NCBI RefSeq assembly: GCF_003319175.1
Contig: NZ_QOHK01000008.1
Span: forward strand, 62,001-126,000
From: Blastococcus sp. TF02-8
GTDB lineage: Bacteria; Actinomycetota; Actinomycetes; Mycobacteriales; Geodermatophilaceae
Length of the DNA stretch: 64,000 nt
Reading direction: 5' to 3'
Shown one piece after another: positions 10,353-18,014 of this stretch. The position numbers and the translations under genes were made by a program. The notes beneath the pieces were generated by a model. That model was not told the DNA's origin, made no database searches, and saw only the letters and a program-made list of their open reading frames with translations. The first letter of the stretch is position 1, and every line of letters begins with the position of its first letter.

Positions 10353-10874
10353 GTGAGTTCTTCCCCAGTCAGCCCGGAGGACCGGGAGATCGTCGCCCGG
10401 CAGCTCGGCCGCCCACCGCGGGCGCTGGCCGGCGTCGCGCACCGCTGCCCGTGCGGGCAGCCCGACGTCGTGGAGACGGCTCCGCGGCTGGAGGACGGCA
10501 CGCCGTTCCCGACGCTCTTCTACCTCACCTGCCCGCGCGCCTCGGCCGCGGCGAGCCGGCTGGAGTCCGCCGGCCGGATGAGGGAGTGGCAGGACGAGCT
10601 CGGCACCGACCCCGAGCTGGCCGCCGGGTACCAGGCCGCCCACGACGCCTACCTGGCCGCCCGGGACGCCAAGGACGTCCTGCCCACCCGCGCCACCGCC
10701 GGCGGCATGCCCGACCGGGTCAAGTGCCTGCACGCGCTGGCCGGGCACGCCCTGGCCGCGGGACCCGGGGTGAACCCCATCGGCGACCGTGCGGTCGAGG
10801 AGATGGGGGAGTGGTGGGCCAGGGGCCCGTGCGCGCTGCCCGAGGGTGACGACGCCACGGAGGGGTCGGCGTGA
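10353..10874 (+). CDS. DUF501 domain protein
   Basis: 173 residues, almost all of it the DUF501 family: EDREIVARQLGRPPRA, a short Cys cluster (CPCGQP, Cys32 and Cys34), PRLEDGTPFPTLFYLTCPR, and RLESAGRMREWQDEL. The function of this actinobacterial family is not established; the Cys pair could bind metal or be redox-active. It is locked between ftsB and ppx and its stop overlaps the ppx GTG (GTGA), so it is co-translated with ppx. GTG 10353 follows a promoter-like hexamer at the usual distance; GTG 10335 would add six residues. Confidence 0.85.
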   Translation: MSSSPVSPEDREIVARQLGRPPRALAGVAHRCPCGQPDVVETAPRLEDGTPFPTLFYLTCPRASAAASRLESAGRMREWQDELGTDPELAAGYQAAHDAYLAARDAKDVLPTRATAGGMPDRVKCLHALAGHALAAGPGVNPIGDRAVEEMGEWWARGPCALPEGDDATEGSA

Positions 10875-11821
10875 CCCGCGTCGCCGCGATCGACTGCGGC
10901 ACCAACTCCATCCGCCTGCTGGTGGCCGACGTGCCGGCCGACGGCGGGCACACCGACCTGCTGCGGCGGATGGAGGTCGTGCGGCTCGGCCAGGGCGTCG
11001 ACGCCACCGGCCGGCTGGCCCCCGAGGCGATCGAGCGGACGCGGGTGGTGCTCGCGGAGTACGCGGCCCAGGCGCGGGAGCTGGACGTCGAGGACGTGCG
11101 GATGGTGGCCACCAGCGCGACCCGTGACGCCGCCAACCGCGCCGACTTCGAGGACATGGTCCGCACCACCCTCGGGCGCACACCGGACGTCGTGACCGGG
11201 CGCGAGGAGGCGGAGCTGTCCTTCCTCGGCGCCACCGGCTCGCTCGCCGCCGCCGCGGCGGCCCACGGTCTGGAGCCCGCCCCCGCGCCCTGGCTCGTCG
11301 TCGACATCGGCGGCGGCTCGACCGAGTTCGTGCTCGGCGGTGCCGGGGGTGTGACCGCCGCCCGCTCGGTCGACATCGGCTGCGTGCGGCTGACCGAGCG
11401 GCACCTGCACGACGACCCGCCCACGGCCGAGCAGATCGCGCTGACCGAGCGCGACATCCGGGCCGCACTCGCCGAGGTGACCGCCGAGGTGCCGGTCGAC
11501 CGCGCGGCGAGCCTCGTGGGGCTCGCCGGCTCGGTCACCACCGTGGCCGCGCTCGCCCTCGGCCTGCCCCGGTACGACTCCGACGCCATCCACGGGTCGC
11601 GGATCGCGATCGACGACGTGCGGCGGGTCTCGCGGGGGCTGCTGGCCGCCACCCGGGAGCAGCGGGCGGCCGAGCCGGTCATGCACCCGGGACGGGTCGA
11701 CGTCATCGGCGCCGGCGCGCTGATCCTGCGAGTGCTCATGGACGAGTTCGACCTGACCGAGGTGACCGTCAGCGAGCACGACATCCTCGACGGCATCGCT
11801 CTCCGCCTCGCGCGCGGCTGA
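10871..11821 (+). CDS. ppx: exopolyphosphatase / pppGpp phosphohydrolase (Ppx/GppA family)
   Basis: 316 residues, the short two-domain actinobacterial form. It has the ASKHA phosphate loops AAIDCGTNSIRLLVADV (from residue 4) and VVDIGGGSTEFVLGG (about 143-157), with the acidic REEAELSFLGA segment near 112 that carries the catalytic Glu. It lacks the C-terminal HD-type domains of long Ppx proteins. It should release phosphate from polyphosphate and may act on (p)ppGpp. GTG overlaps the DUF501 stop. It corresponds in position to mycobacterial ppx2. Confidence 0.93.
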   Translation: MTRVAAIDCGTNSIRLLVADVPADGGHTDLLRRMEVVRLGQGVDATGRLAPEAIERTRVVLAEYAAQARELDVEDVRMVATSATRDAANRADFEDMVRTTLGRTPDVVTGREEAELSFLGATGSLAAAAAAHGLEPAPAPWLVVDIGGGSTEFVLGGAGGVTAARSVDIGCVRLTERHLHDDPPTAEQIALTERDIRAALAEVTAEVPVDRAASLVGLAGSVTTVAALALGLPRYDSDAIHGSRIAIDDVRRVSRGLLAATREQRAAEPVMHPGRVDVIGAGALILRVLMDEFDLTEVTVSEHDILDGIALRLARG

Positions 11822-11827
11822 CACCCC

Positions 11828-12589
11828 GTGGCGCTCGACGCAGGCGGCTTCCCCGTCACGCGCACACCCGCCGGGGTGGTGCGCTCCGCGCGGAGCACCC
11901 CGGACCTGGCCGTCCTCGACGCCCGGATCTCGGGCTGCTACGCCTGCCCCCGCCTGGTGGCCTGGCGCGAGGAGGTGGCGCGGGTCAAGCGGGCGTCCTT
12001 CCGCGAGGAGGACTACTGGGGGCGGCCAGTGCCCGGACTGGGCCCGGCCGACGCGCGGATCGCGGTCGTCGGGCTGGCTCCTGCCGCGCACGGCGGCAAC
12101 CGGACCGGCCGGGTCTTCACCGGGGACCGCAGCGGGGACTGGATCTTCGCCGCGCTCTGGCGGGCAGGACTGGCCAACCAGCCGACCTCGACCCACATCG
12201 GCGACGGGCTGGACCTGACCGACGTGCGGGTGGCCGCCGCGGTGCGCTGCGCCCCGCCGGCCAACGCGCCCACCCCGGAGGAGCGGGACACCTGCTCGCC
12301 GTGGCTGGCCCGGGAGCTCGAGCTGCTGCCCCGGCTGCGGGTGATCGTGGTCCTCGGCGGGTTCGGCTGGACCGCGCTGTGGCCGGTGCTCGCCGCCGCC
12401 GGGTATGCCGTGCCGCGCCCGCGACCGGCTTTCGGGCACGGCGTCGAGGTGGCCCTCGAGGGTTCGCGCGGTCCGCTCACGCTGCTGGGCAGCTACCACG
12501 TGAGCCAGCAGAACACCTTCACCGGCAAGCTCACCGAGCCCATGCTCGACGCCGTCCTGAGCCGCGCGACCGAGCTGGCGGCCGGTTGA
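11828..12589 (+). CDS. family 5 (UdgB) uracil-DNA glycosylase, 4Fe-4S
   Basis: 253 residues. Four cysteines are placed as in 4Fe-4S uracil-DNA glycosylases: Cys37 and Cys40 (SGCYACPRL), Cys141 (RCAPP) and Cys156 (DTCSPW). The first catalytic motif is [16 protein letters not shown], where family 5 has Ala in place of the acidic or Asn residue of other UDGs, and the second is GSYHVSQQN. It removes uracil, and in this family also hypoxanthine, from DNA. GTG start 6 bp after ppx. Its stop codon abuts the stop of the convergent esterase gene with no gap. Confidence 0.93.
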   Translation: MALDAGGFPVTRTPAGVVRSARSTPDLAVLDARISGCYACPRLVAWREEVARVKRASFREEDYWGRPVPGLGPADARIAVVGLAPAAHGGNRTGRVFTGDRSGDWIFAALWRAGLANQPTSTHIGDGLDLTDVRVAAAVRCAPPANAPTPEERDTCSPWLARELELLPRLRVIVVLGGFGWTALWPVLAAAGYAVPRPRPAFGHGVEVALEGSRGPLTLLGSYHVSQQNTFTGKLTEPMLDAVLSRATELAAG

Positions 12590-13462
12590 TCAGCGCGCCG
12601 GCAGGTGCGCCGTCAGCGCCTCCCCGAGGACGGTGACGGCCGTCGTGGCCTCCCGCACCGAGCCGGCCGACACCTGGAACACGTGCCACATGCCGTCGAA
12701 CCGGCGCAGGTCCACGGGCACGCCGGCCGCACGGGCGAGCTCCGCCAGCCGGACCGCCTCGTCGAAGAGGATCTCCTCGCTGCCCACCTGGACCACCAGC
12801 GGCGGCAGGCCGGTCAGGTCGGCCGCCAGCGGGCTCAGCTCCCGGCCGCGCAGGTCGCGACCGGGAGCGAACTCGGCGGCGCAGCGCGCCAGCCAGGCCG
12901 GCTGCAGCATCGGGTCGGTCAGGTCGTCGCGTCGGTCGGCGCCGGAGAGGTCCAGCCAGGGGGAGATCAGCCCCAGCGCCGCCGGGAGCGGGCTGCCCTC
13001 GTCGCGCAGGCGGAGGGCCGCGGTCAGGGCCAGCCAGCCGCCCGCGGAGTCGCCGACGACGAGCGTGCGCCCGGGGTGCTCGGTCCGCTCGCGCAGCTCC
13101 CGGTAGGCGGCCAGCGCGTCGTCGAGCGCGGCGGGGAAGGGGTGCTCCGGGGCGAGCCGGTAGTCGAGCAGGTGGACCACCGCGCCGGTGGTCGCCGCCA
13201 GGTGGCTGGCCAGGGTGCGGTGGGTGGCCGCCGAACCCGTGGTGAAGCCGCCGCCGTGCAGGTACAGCACCTGGGCGGTCGTCGGCGTGGTCGCGGGGAC
13301 CAGGACCTCGGTGGGCCGACCGCCCAGCCGGCCGGTGCGGATGTCGACGCCGGTCGCGGGAGGCGTCGTCCCGCTGACCGTGTCCAGCCAGCGCCGCTGC
13401 ACGCCCACCGGGACCCGCGGGCCGAGGACCGGCCGGACGAGGGTGCGGACGACGGTGCGCAT
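12590..13462 (-). CDS. alpha/beta hydrolase (hormone-sensitive-lipase-type esterase)
   Basis: 290 residues from ATG 13462. The oxyanion-hole HGGG (69-72, in LYLHGGGFTTGS) and nucleophile GDSAGG with Ser139 identify the HSL/BAH family of carboxylesterases. The acid (EEILFDEAV) and His (GMWHVFQ) follow at the expected places. No signal peptide is seen, so it is probably cytoplasmic. The frame stays open far upstream and across the tRNA, but that stretch has no family similarity and is rejected. The gene converges on udgB end to end, leaving no room for a terminator between them. Confidence 0.88.
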   Translation of the reverse strand: MRTVVRTLVRPVLGPRVPVGVQRRWLDTVSGTTPPATGVDIRTGRLGGRPTEVLVPATTPTTAQVLYLHGGGFTTGSAATHRTLASHLAATTGAVVHLLDYRLAPEHPFPAALDDALAAYRELRERTEHPGRTLVVGDSAGGWLALTAALRLRDEGSPLPAALGLISPWLDLSGADRRDDLTDPMLQPAWLARCAAEFAPGRDLRGRELSPLAADLTGLPPLVVQVGSEEILFDEAVRLAELARAAGVPVDLRRFDGMWHVFQVSAGSVREATTAVTVLGEALTAHLPAR

Positions 13463-13572
13463 GACGCCGGCCGGCAGCTGGGGTGCTCTTCTCGCGGGCA
13501 ACGGGTCCTCCGGTGCGGGATCGGGGGCAGCGAGGTCACCGTAGAGCCCCGGACGGATACCGTGCGCACAGC

Positions 13573-13646
13573 GCCCCCGTAGCCCAATCGGCAGAGGCAG
13601 GCCCCTTAAAAGGGTTCGAGTGTCGGTTCGAGTCCGACCGGGGGCA
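13573..13646 (+). tRNA. tRNA with anticodon UAA (Leu by codon), class I fold
   Basis: The cloverleaf can be folded by hand: acceptor GCCCCCG/CGGGGGC, D stem GCC/GGC, anticodon stem GGCCC/GGGTT (two terminal G-U pairs) around the 7-nt loop CTTAAAA giving anticodon UAA, a 5-nt variable loop (CGAGT), T stem GTCGG/CCGAC with loop TTCGAGT, discriminator A. CCA is not encoded. By anticodon it reads UUA, but a true bacterial tRNA-Leu has a long variable arm, which is missing here, so the amino-acid identity is uncertain. It sits alone between the esterase and the tetR gene. Confidence 0.85.
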
Positions 13647-13690
13647 CCGGGACCGCTGTGACGAAGGGCACCGACCCTTTCGTCCGGGAA

Positions 13691-13709
13691 ACCGACCGAT
13701 CCGGTCGGT
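13691..13709. promoter_or_regulatory. TetR operator, 19-bp palindrome
   Basis: Perfect 8-bp arms ACCGACCG/CGGTCGGT around ATC. It ends 6 bp before a TAACCT -10 hexamer (13716-13721), so a bound repressor would cover the -35 region. The tetR GTG is 7 bp after the hexamer. It is probably the autoregulatory site of the adjacent TetR protein, controlling the tetR-MMPL unit. Confidence 0.7.
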
Positions 13710-13715
13710 CGTGCG

Positions 13716-13721
13716 TAACCT
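13716..13721 (+). promoter_or_regulatory. candidate -10 (TAACCT) of the tetR-MMPL unit
   Basis: A good TANNNT hexamer 7 bp before GTG 13729. With no Shine-Dalgarno sequence, the message is probably leaderless. The palindrome 13691-13709 lies directly upstream. Confidence 0.55.
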
Positions 13722-13728
13722 AGTTCTC

Positions 13729-14313
13729 GTGGCGCGACCGTTCCGGCAGCAGATCGACGAGGGCATCCTCGATCGTGCCGCCGCGCTGTTCGCCCGCCGG
13801 GGGTTCGCCAAGACCTCGATCCAGGACGTCGCCGACGCCGTCGGGCTGTCGAAGGCCGGGCTGCTGCACCACTTCCCGACCAAGGACGCACTCCGGGACG
13901 GCGTCGTGGCGCAGGTCGACACCGTGGCGCGCCGGGTGCTCGACTCCGTGCGCCACCTCCCCGTCGGGGCCGAGCGGGACCGCCTCGCGGTCGACGTCGT
14001 GCTGGACGCCGCACTGGCGCACCCTGGACTCGTGGCCCTGCTGCTCGCCCCGGCGACCCGGGCGGAGGACGAGGACCTCGCCGAGGACGCGTCACCGGAA
14101 GCCGCGGTCCTCGAGGCGTTCGGGGTCGACCCCGCCACGACCGCGCCGGAACGCGCCGTCCGCGTGATCGGCGCCCTGGGAGCCCTCGCCGTCCTCACCC
14201 TCGCCGCGCCCCCCGAGGACCAGACCACCGCCTGGCGGGCGCACGTGGCCGCCACCTGCTTCGACGCGCTCGGCCACCGCGGGCCCGTCGCTCTTCCCCG
14301 CTCCGACCAGTGA
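13729..14313 (+). CDS. TetR family transcriptional repressor
   Basis: 194 residues. The N-terminal helix-turn-helix (about 25-50: FAKTSIQDVADAVGLSKAGLLHHF) is typical of TetR proteins, including the Y/H-HF ending. The C-terminal ligand domain is Ala/Leu-rich and does not point to a ligand. GTG 13729 gives the canonical short N-terminus (VARPFRQQIDEGIL); the frame is open further back into the tRNA but that is not coding. The MMPL exporter starts 13 bp downstream, so it most likely represses its own efflux pump through the palindrome upstream. Confidence 0.93.
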   Translation: MARPFRQQIDEGILDRAAALFARRGFAKTSIQDVADAVGLSKAGLLHHFPTKDALRDGVVAQVDTVARRVLDSVRHLPVGAERDRLAVDVVLDAALAHPGLVALLLAPATRAEDEDLAEDASPEAAVLEAFGVDPATTAPERAVRVIGALGALAVLTLAAPPEDQTTAWRAHVAATCFDALGHRGPVALPRSDQ

Positions 14314-14326
14314 AGGCCCGATCACC

Positions 14327-16501
14327 ATGGCTCTAGTCCTGTCCCGGCTCGGCGCGTTCTCGCACCGGCACCGGCTCGCCGTCGTCCTCGTCTGGCTGGC
14401 GGTCCTCGTCGGCGGCGGCATCGGCGCGGTCACGCTCGCCGGCGAGACGTCGAGCAGCTTCTCCATCCCCGGACAGGAGTCGACCGTCGCCCTCGACCGC
14501 ATCGGCGAGGAGTTCGGCGCCGGTGGCGAGGGGGCCAGCGCGCGCGTGGTCGTCGTGGCCCCCGACGGCGGGACCGTCACCTCCCCGGAGGGCGCGGCCG
14601 CGATCAGCGACCTGGTCGCCGAGCTGGGGGAGCTGCCCGGCGTCGTCTCCGCGACCAACCCGCTCGACCCGGCGGCGCCCTCGATCAACCGGGAGCAGAC
14701 GACGGCGTTCAGCACCGTCACCTACGACGAGCCCCGCGGCGAGGTCACCCCGGCCCAGCAGGACGCGCTGCTGGACGTCGTGGACGACGCGCGCGGCAGC
14801 GGCTACACCGTGGAGGTCTCCGGTGAGGCGACCGAGGCCCCGCCGCACGTGGGTGGACCGTCCGAGGTCGTCGGCGTCGTCGTGGCCCTCCTGGTCCTCG
14901 CCGTCACCTACGGGGCGCTCGCCGTGGCGGGGATGAACCTCCTGACGGCGACCGTCGGCGTCGGCATCGGCGTCCTCGGCGTCACCATCGCCACCGGCTT
15001 CACCGACCTGTCCTCGACCACCCCCACGCTGGCCGCGATGCTCGGCCTGGCGGTGGGCATCGACTACGCACTGTTCATCATCACGCGGTACCGGCAGGAG
15101 CTGCGCCACGGCGCCGACGTCGGCACTGCCATCTCGACCGCCGTCGGCACCGCAGGCTCGGCCGTGGTGACCGCAGGCCTCACGGTCGTCATCGCGCTGG
15201 CGGGCCTGTTCGTCGTCGGCATCCCGTTCCTGACCCAGATGGGTGTCGCCGCCGCCGCCACGATCGTCGTCGCGGTGCTGGTGGCCCTCACGCTGGTGCC
15301 GGCGGCGCTCAGCTTCCTCGGCCGCCGCGCGCTGCCGCGCAAGCAGCGAGCGGCCAATCCGGCCGGCGCACCGGCCGGGCGCGGCTTCCTCGCCGGCTGG
15401 GTCGCCCGGGTGACCCGCTTCCGCGTCGTCAGCCTGCTGCTGGCCATCGTCGCACTCGGGATCATCGCCGTCCCGTTCTTCTCGATGCAGACGACGCTCG
15501 TGCAGACCCCGCCGGCCGACAGCACCCAGGCGCGGGCCGACGAGCTGCTGGCGAAGGGCTTCGGCGAGGGCTTCAACGGCCCGCTCACCGTCCTCTTCGA
15601 GGGCCGGGGCGCCGCGGAGGCCGCGGCCGCGGTGACCGGTGCGGTCGGCGGGCTCGGCGACGTCGTGACCGTCACCCCGCCGATCCCGAACGCCGACGAC
15701 ACCGCCGCGCTGCTGACCGTCATCCCCGAGTCGGGGCCGACGGACCCGGCGACCGAGCAGCTGGTCGCCGACCTGCGCGCCGAGCTGGCCGACCTCGACG
15801 GCGTCGAGGCCTCGGTGACCGGGCAGACAGCGGTGAGCGTCGACGTCGCGAAGAGCCTCGACGACGCGCTGCCGGTGTACCTCGCCCTGGTCGTCGGCCT
15901 GGCGCTGGTCCTGCTCGTGCTCGTCTTCCGCTCGCTGCTGGTGCCGCTGGTCGGCGTCCTCGGCTTCCTGCTCACGATCGGCGCCTCGCTCGGCGCGACC
16001 GTCGCGGTGTTCCAGTGGGGCTGGCTGGCCGACGCGGTCAACCTCGACACCACCGGGCCCCTGATCAGCCTCACGCCGATCCTGGTCATCGGCATCCTGT
16101 TCGGGCTGGCGATGGACTACCAGATCTTCCTGGTGTCCCGGATGCACGAGGCGCACAGCCACGGCGCCTCGCCGCTGGACTCCATCCGCACCGGCTTCCG
16201 CCAGGCGGCGCCCGTCGTGGTCGCGGCCGCGCTGATCATGTTCTCGGTGTTCGCCGGCTTCGTGCCCGCGGGTGAGCCCACCATCAAGTCGATCGCGTTC
16301 GCGCTCGCGTCGGGCATCCTCTTCGACGCCTTCGTCGTCCGGATGGTGCTCGTCCCGGCGGCCCTGGCGCTGCTGGGGGACAAGGCCTGGTGGCTGCCCC
16401 GGTGGCTCCGCTGGCTGCCCGTCCTGGACGTCGAGGGTGCCGCGCTGGAGAAGTCCTCCTCCGGGCCCGCGGACCACCAGCTGGTCGCCGCCGATCGCTG
16501 A
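14327..16501 (+). CDS. MMPL/RND family transporter
   Basis: 724 residues. Twelve TM helices can be counted in the RND pattern: one helix, a large extracytoplasmic domain, five helices, then the same again. The conserved Asp-Tyr pairs of actinobacterial MMPL proteins are present in both halves (GLAVGIDYALFIITRY near 245 and GLAMDYQIFLVSRMHEA near 597); these form the proton relay. Family members export lipids or drugs using the proton gradient. The regulator next door and the operator suggest inducible efflux, but the substrate is unknown. ATG 14327 lies 13 bp after tetR. Confidence 0.92.
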   Translation: MALVLSRLGAFSHRHRLAVVLVWLAVLVGGGIGAVTLAGETSSSFSIPGQESTVALDRIGEEFGAGGEGASARVVVVAPDGGTVTSPEGAAAISDLVAELGELPGVVSATNPLDPAAPSINREQTTAFSTVTYDEPRGEVTPAQQDALLDVVDDARGSGYTVEVSGEATEAPPHVGGPSEVVGVVVALLVLAVTYGALAVAGMNLLTATVGVGIGVLGVTIATGFTDLSSTTPTLAAMLGLAVGIDYALFIITRYRQELRHGADVGTAISTAVGTAGSAVVTAGLTVVIALAGLFVVGIPFLTQMGVAAAATIVVAVLVALTLVPAALSFLGRRALPRKQRAANPAGAPAGRGFLAGWVARVTRFRVVSLLLAIVALGIIAVPFFSMQTTLVQTPPADSTQARADELLAKGFGEGFNGPLTVLFEGRGAAEAAAAVTGAVGGLGDVVTVTPPIPNADDTAALLTVIPESGPTDPATEQLVADLRAELADLDGVEASVTGQTAVSVDVAKSLDDALPVYLALVVGLALVLLVLVFRSLLVPLVGVLGFLLTIGASLGATVAVFQWGWLADAVNLDTTGPLISLTPILVIGILFGLAMDYQIFLVSRMHEAHSHGASPLDSIRTGFRQAAPVVVAAALIMFSVFAGFVPAGEPTIKSIAFALASGILFDAFVVRMVLVPAALALLGDKAWWLPRWLRWLPVLDVEGAALEKSSSGPADHQLVAADR

Positions 16502-16542
16502 CGGTCGGGGCGTGTCCGCCGTCCTGCGGGTACGCCCCACCC

Positions 16543-16836
16543 ATGGCGGGCAACGCGGCAGTGGCGGCGACGGGGCAGTGGATCGATCCGGACGACGGGG
16601 TCCGCTACCCCTCCGGTGAGGTGCACGCCTGGCACCAGGGGCGCAACGAGACGGTCTGCGGGCTCGCGCTGAGCCGGTCGAGGTTGGTCCGGTTCCCCCA
16701 CGTGCCCTGGGCCGACGCCCAGCCCGAGTCGGGCCGGCACGCCGAGGAGGTCCAGGCGGTGTGCCGGCGCTGCCGCGCCGGACAGGGTGCCCGCCGCGAC
16801 GACCGCGGCTGGCGCCGCACGAACCCGCGCCCCTGA
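16543..16836 (+). CDS. small Cys/His protein, putative zinc site
   Basis: 97 residues from ATG 16543. Not recognised. It carries His28 and His31 (EVHAWHQG), Cys39 (TVCGL) and a Cys74-x2-Cys77 pair (VCRRC), a spacing that could bind one zinc ion, followed by an Arg-rich tail. The central LVRFPHVPW and the CRRC end look conserved rather than random. A TACGCC hexamer lies 6 bp before the ATG. A longer in-frame start inside the MMPL gene is unlikely. Confidence 0.6.
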   Translation: MAGNAAVAATGQWIDPDDGVRYPSGEVHAWHQGRNETVCGLALSRSRLVRFPHVPWADAQPESGRHAEEVQAVCRRCRAGQGARRDDRGWRRTNPRP

Positions 16837-16967
16837 GGGACGCCAGGTCAGCCGCGGTCGAGCCACCCGGCGACGCGGAACTCTTCCGGGGTGCAGGGCG
16901 TTGACCAGACCGAGTGGAGTGCGCGAGGTTGGCTCCACGACCCACGAGTCCTCTCGAGGAGATGACG

Positions 16968-17828
16968 ATGCCCAGTAGGAACCCGGCGTTCAGCCGAGGG
17001 TTCGGGAACAACGCCGGCCCCGGCCAGCAGTACGCCGGTTGGGGCAACGCGCCCCAGTACGGCGGCCCGCAGTACGGGGCCCCCCAGTACGGCGCGCCCC
17101 AGTACGGCGCTCCGGCCCCGCAGGACCAGTACGCCGCCCCGTCGCCCTACGGCACCACGTCGGCGACGCGCTACATGACGATGGACGACGTCGTCACCAA
17201 GACCGGGCTCTCGCTCCTGGTGACGGTCCTGTCCGCCGCGTTCGTCTGGTCGCTGCCGGGCTACACCGGCTTCAACCTCGCGCTCCCCGCGGTGCTGGTC
17301 GCCTTCGTCCTCGGCCTGGTCATCAGCTTCAAGCAGATCGCCAGCCCGGTCGCGACGCTCGCCTACGGCGCGCTGTACGGCGCGGCGCTCGGAGCGATCA
17401 GCGAGGCTTTCAACGACCGCTTCGACGGCATCGTGATGCAGGCGGTGATCGGCACCTTCGGTGTCTTCGCCGGCATGCTGGTCGTCTACAAGACCGGTGC
17501 CGTGCGGGTGACCCCCAAGTTCACCCGCTGGATGATGGCCGCCCTGATCGGCGTCCTCGTCCTGGCCCTGGCCAACATCGTCGCCGGCTTCTTCACCCCC
17601 GGCGGCCTGGGCCTGCGTGACGGCGGCCCGCTGGCGATCGTCTTCAGCCTGGTCGTGATCGGCGTGGCGGCCTTCTCGCTGCTGCTGGACTTCGACATGG
17701 CCGATGAGGCCATCCGCCGCGGCGCTCCGGCGAAGTTCGCCTGGTACATCGCGTTCGGCCTGCTGGTCACGATCGTCTGGCTGTACCTGGAGATCCTGCG
17801 CCTGCTGTCCTACTTCTCCGAGGACTAG
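16968..17828 (+). CDS. Bax inhibitor-1/YccA family membrane protein with QYGAP-repeat N-terminus
   Basis: 286 residues. The cytoplasmic N-terminus carries imperfect QYGAP/QYGGP repeats (about 25-50). Then come seven TM helices of the Bax inhibitor-1 family, ending in FDMADEAIRRGAPAKFAWYIAFG, whose acidic residues fit the pH-sensing di-aspartyl region of bacterial BI-1 channels. The family leaks calcium or protons in a pH-dependent way in characterised members; the role here is unknown. The start was set at ATG 16968 because GAGGAG ends 6 bp upstream; ATG 16962 would overlap that ribosome site. A strong terminator follows 19 bp after the stop. Confidence 0.9.
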   Translation: MPSRNPAFSRGFGNNAGPGQQYAGWGNAPQYGGPQYGAPQYGAPQYGAPAPQDQYAAPSPYGTTSATRYMTMDDVVTKTGLSLLVTVLSAAFVWSLPGYTGFNLALPAVLVAFVLGLVISFKQIASPVATLAYGALYGAALGAISEAFNDRFDGIVMQAVIGTFGVFAGMLVVYKTGAVRVTPKFTRWMMAALIGVLVLALANIVAGFFTPGGLGLRDGGPLAIVFSLVVIGVAAFSLLLDFDMADEAIRRGAPAKFAWYIAFGLLVTIVWLYLEILRLLSYFSED

Positions 17829-17846
17829 CAGCCCCGGCACCACAGC

Positions 17847-17884
17847 ACGGTGGCCCGGTCCCCTCGCGGGGGCCGGGCCACTGT
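17847..17884. terminator. strong GC-rich hairpin after the BI-1 gene
   Basis: A 17-bp stem (TGGCCCGG-T-CCCC pairing with GGGG-G-CCGGGCCA, extended by ACGG/CTGT with wobble) and a TCGC loop. There is no long T run, as is common in actinobacteria. It is placed between convergent genes and could act in both directions. Confidence 0.7.
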
Positions 17885-17918
17885 CGTCTCGGGGGTGCTA
17901 CCCGCGCCCCCACTCCGT

Positions 17919-17990
17919 CGCGATCATGAAGTTCGGGAGCAGACACGCCGCGCTCGGACGGCGCGTTGCTTCCCGAACTTCATGATCGCG
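17919..17990. repeat. long inverted repeat with 20-bp perfect arms
   Basis: The outer arms begin CGCGATCATGAAGTTCGG and are perfectly matched over 20 bp (17919-17938 and 17971-17990). Pairing continues inward: GCA/TGC with one bulge, then ACACGCCG/CGGCGCGT with one mismatch, leaving a loop of about 8 nt. The arms are AT-richer than the surroundings. It lies between the BI-1 terminator and the thiolase stop. No transposase or target duplication is visible. It could be a dispersed palindromic element or a second bidirectional terminator. Confidence 0.8.
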
Positions 17991-18014
17991 GGGAGAGCGA
18001 GGGGGCGACTCGGC

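Noticed and set aside
13573-13646. bldA homologue
   Set aside because: Same anticodon, but bldA is a class II tRNA-Leu with a long variable arm; this one is class I with a different acceptor stem.
12590-14095. Esterase frame extended to 501 codons
   Set aside because: The extension runs through the tRNA and the tetR gene on the other strand and has no similarity to the family; ATG 13462 gives the normal size.
14333-17047. 904-codon open frame antisense to the MMPL gene
   Set aside because: Low-complexity Arg/Asp/Gly translation, and the + strand has an intact 12-helix transporter.
17919-17990. Insertion sequence or transposon end
   Set aside because: No transposase frame, no flanking target duplication, and the arms face each other over only 32 bp.
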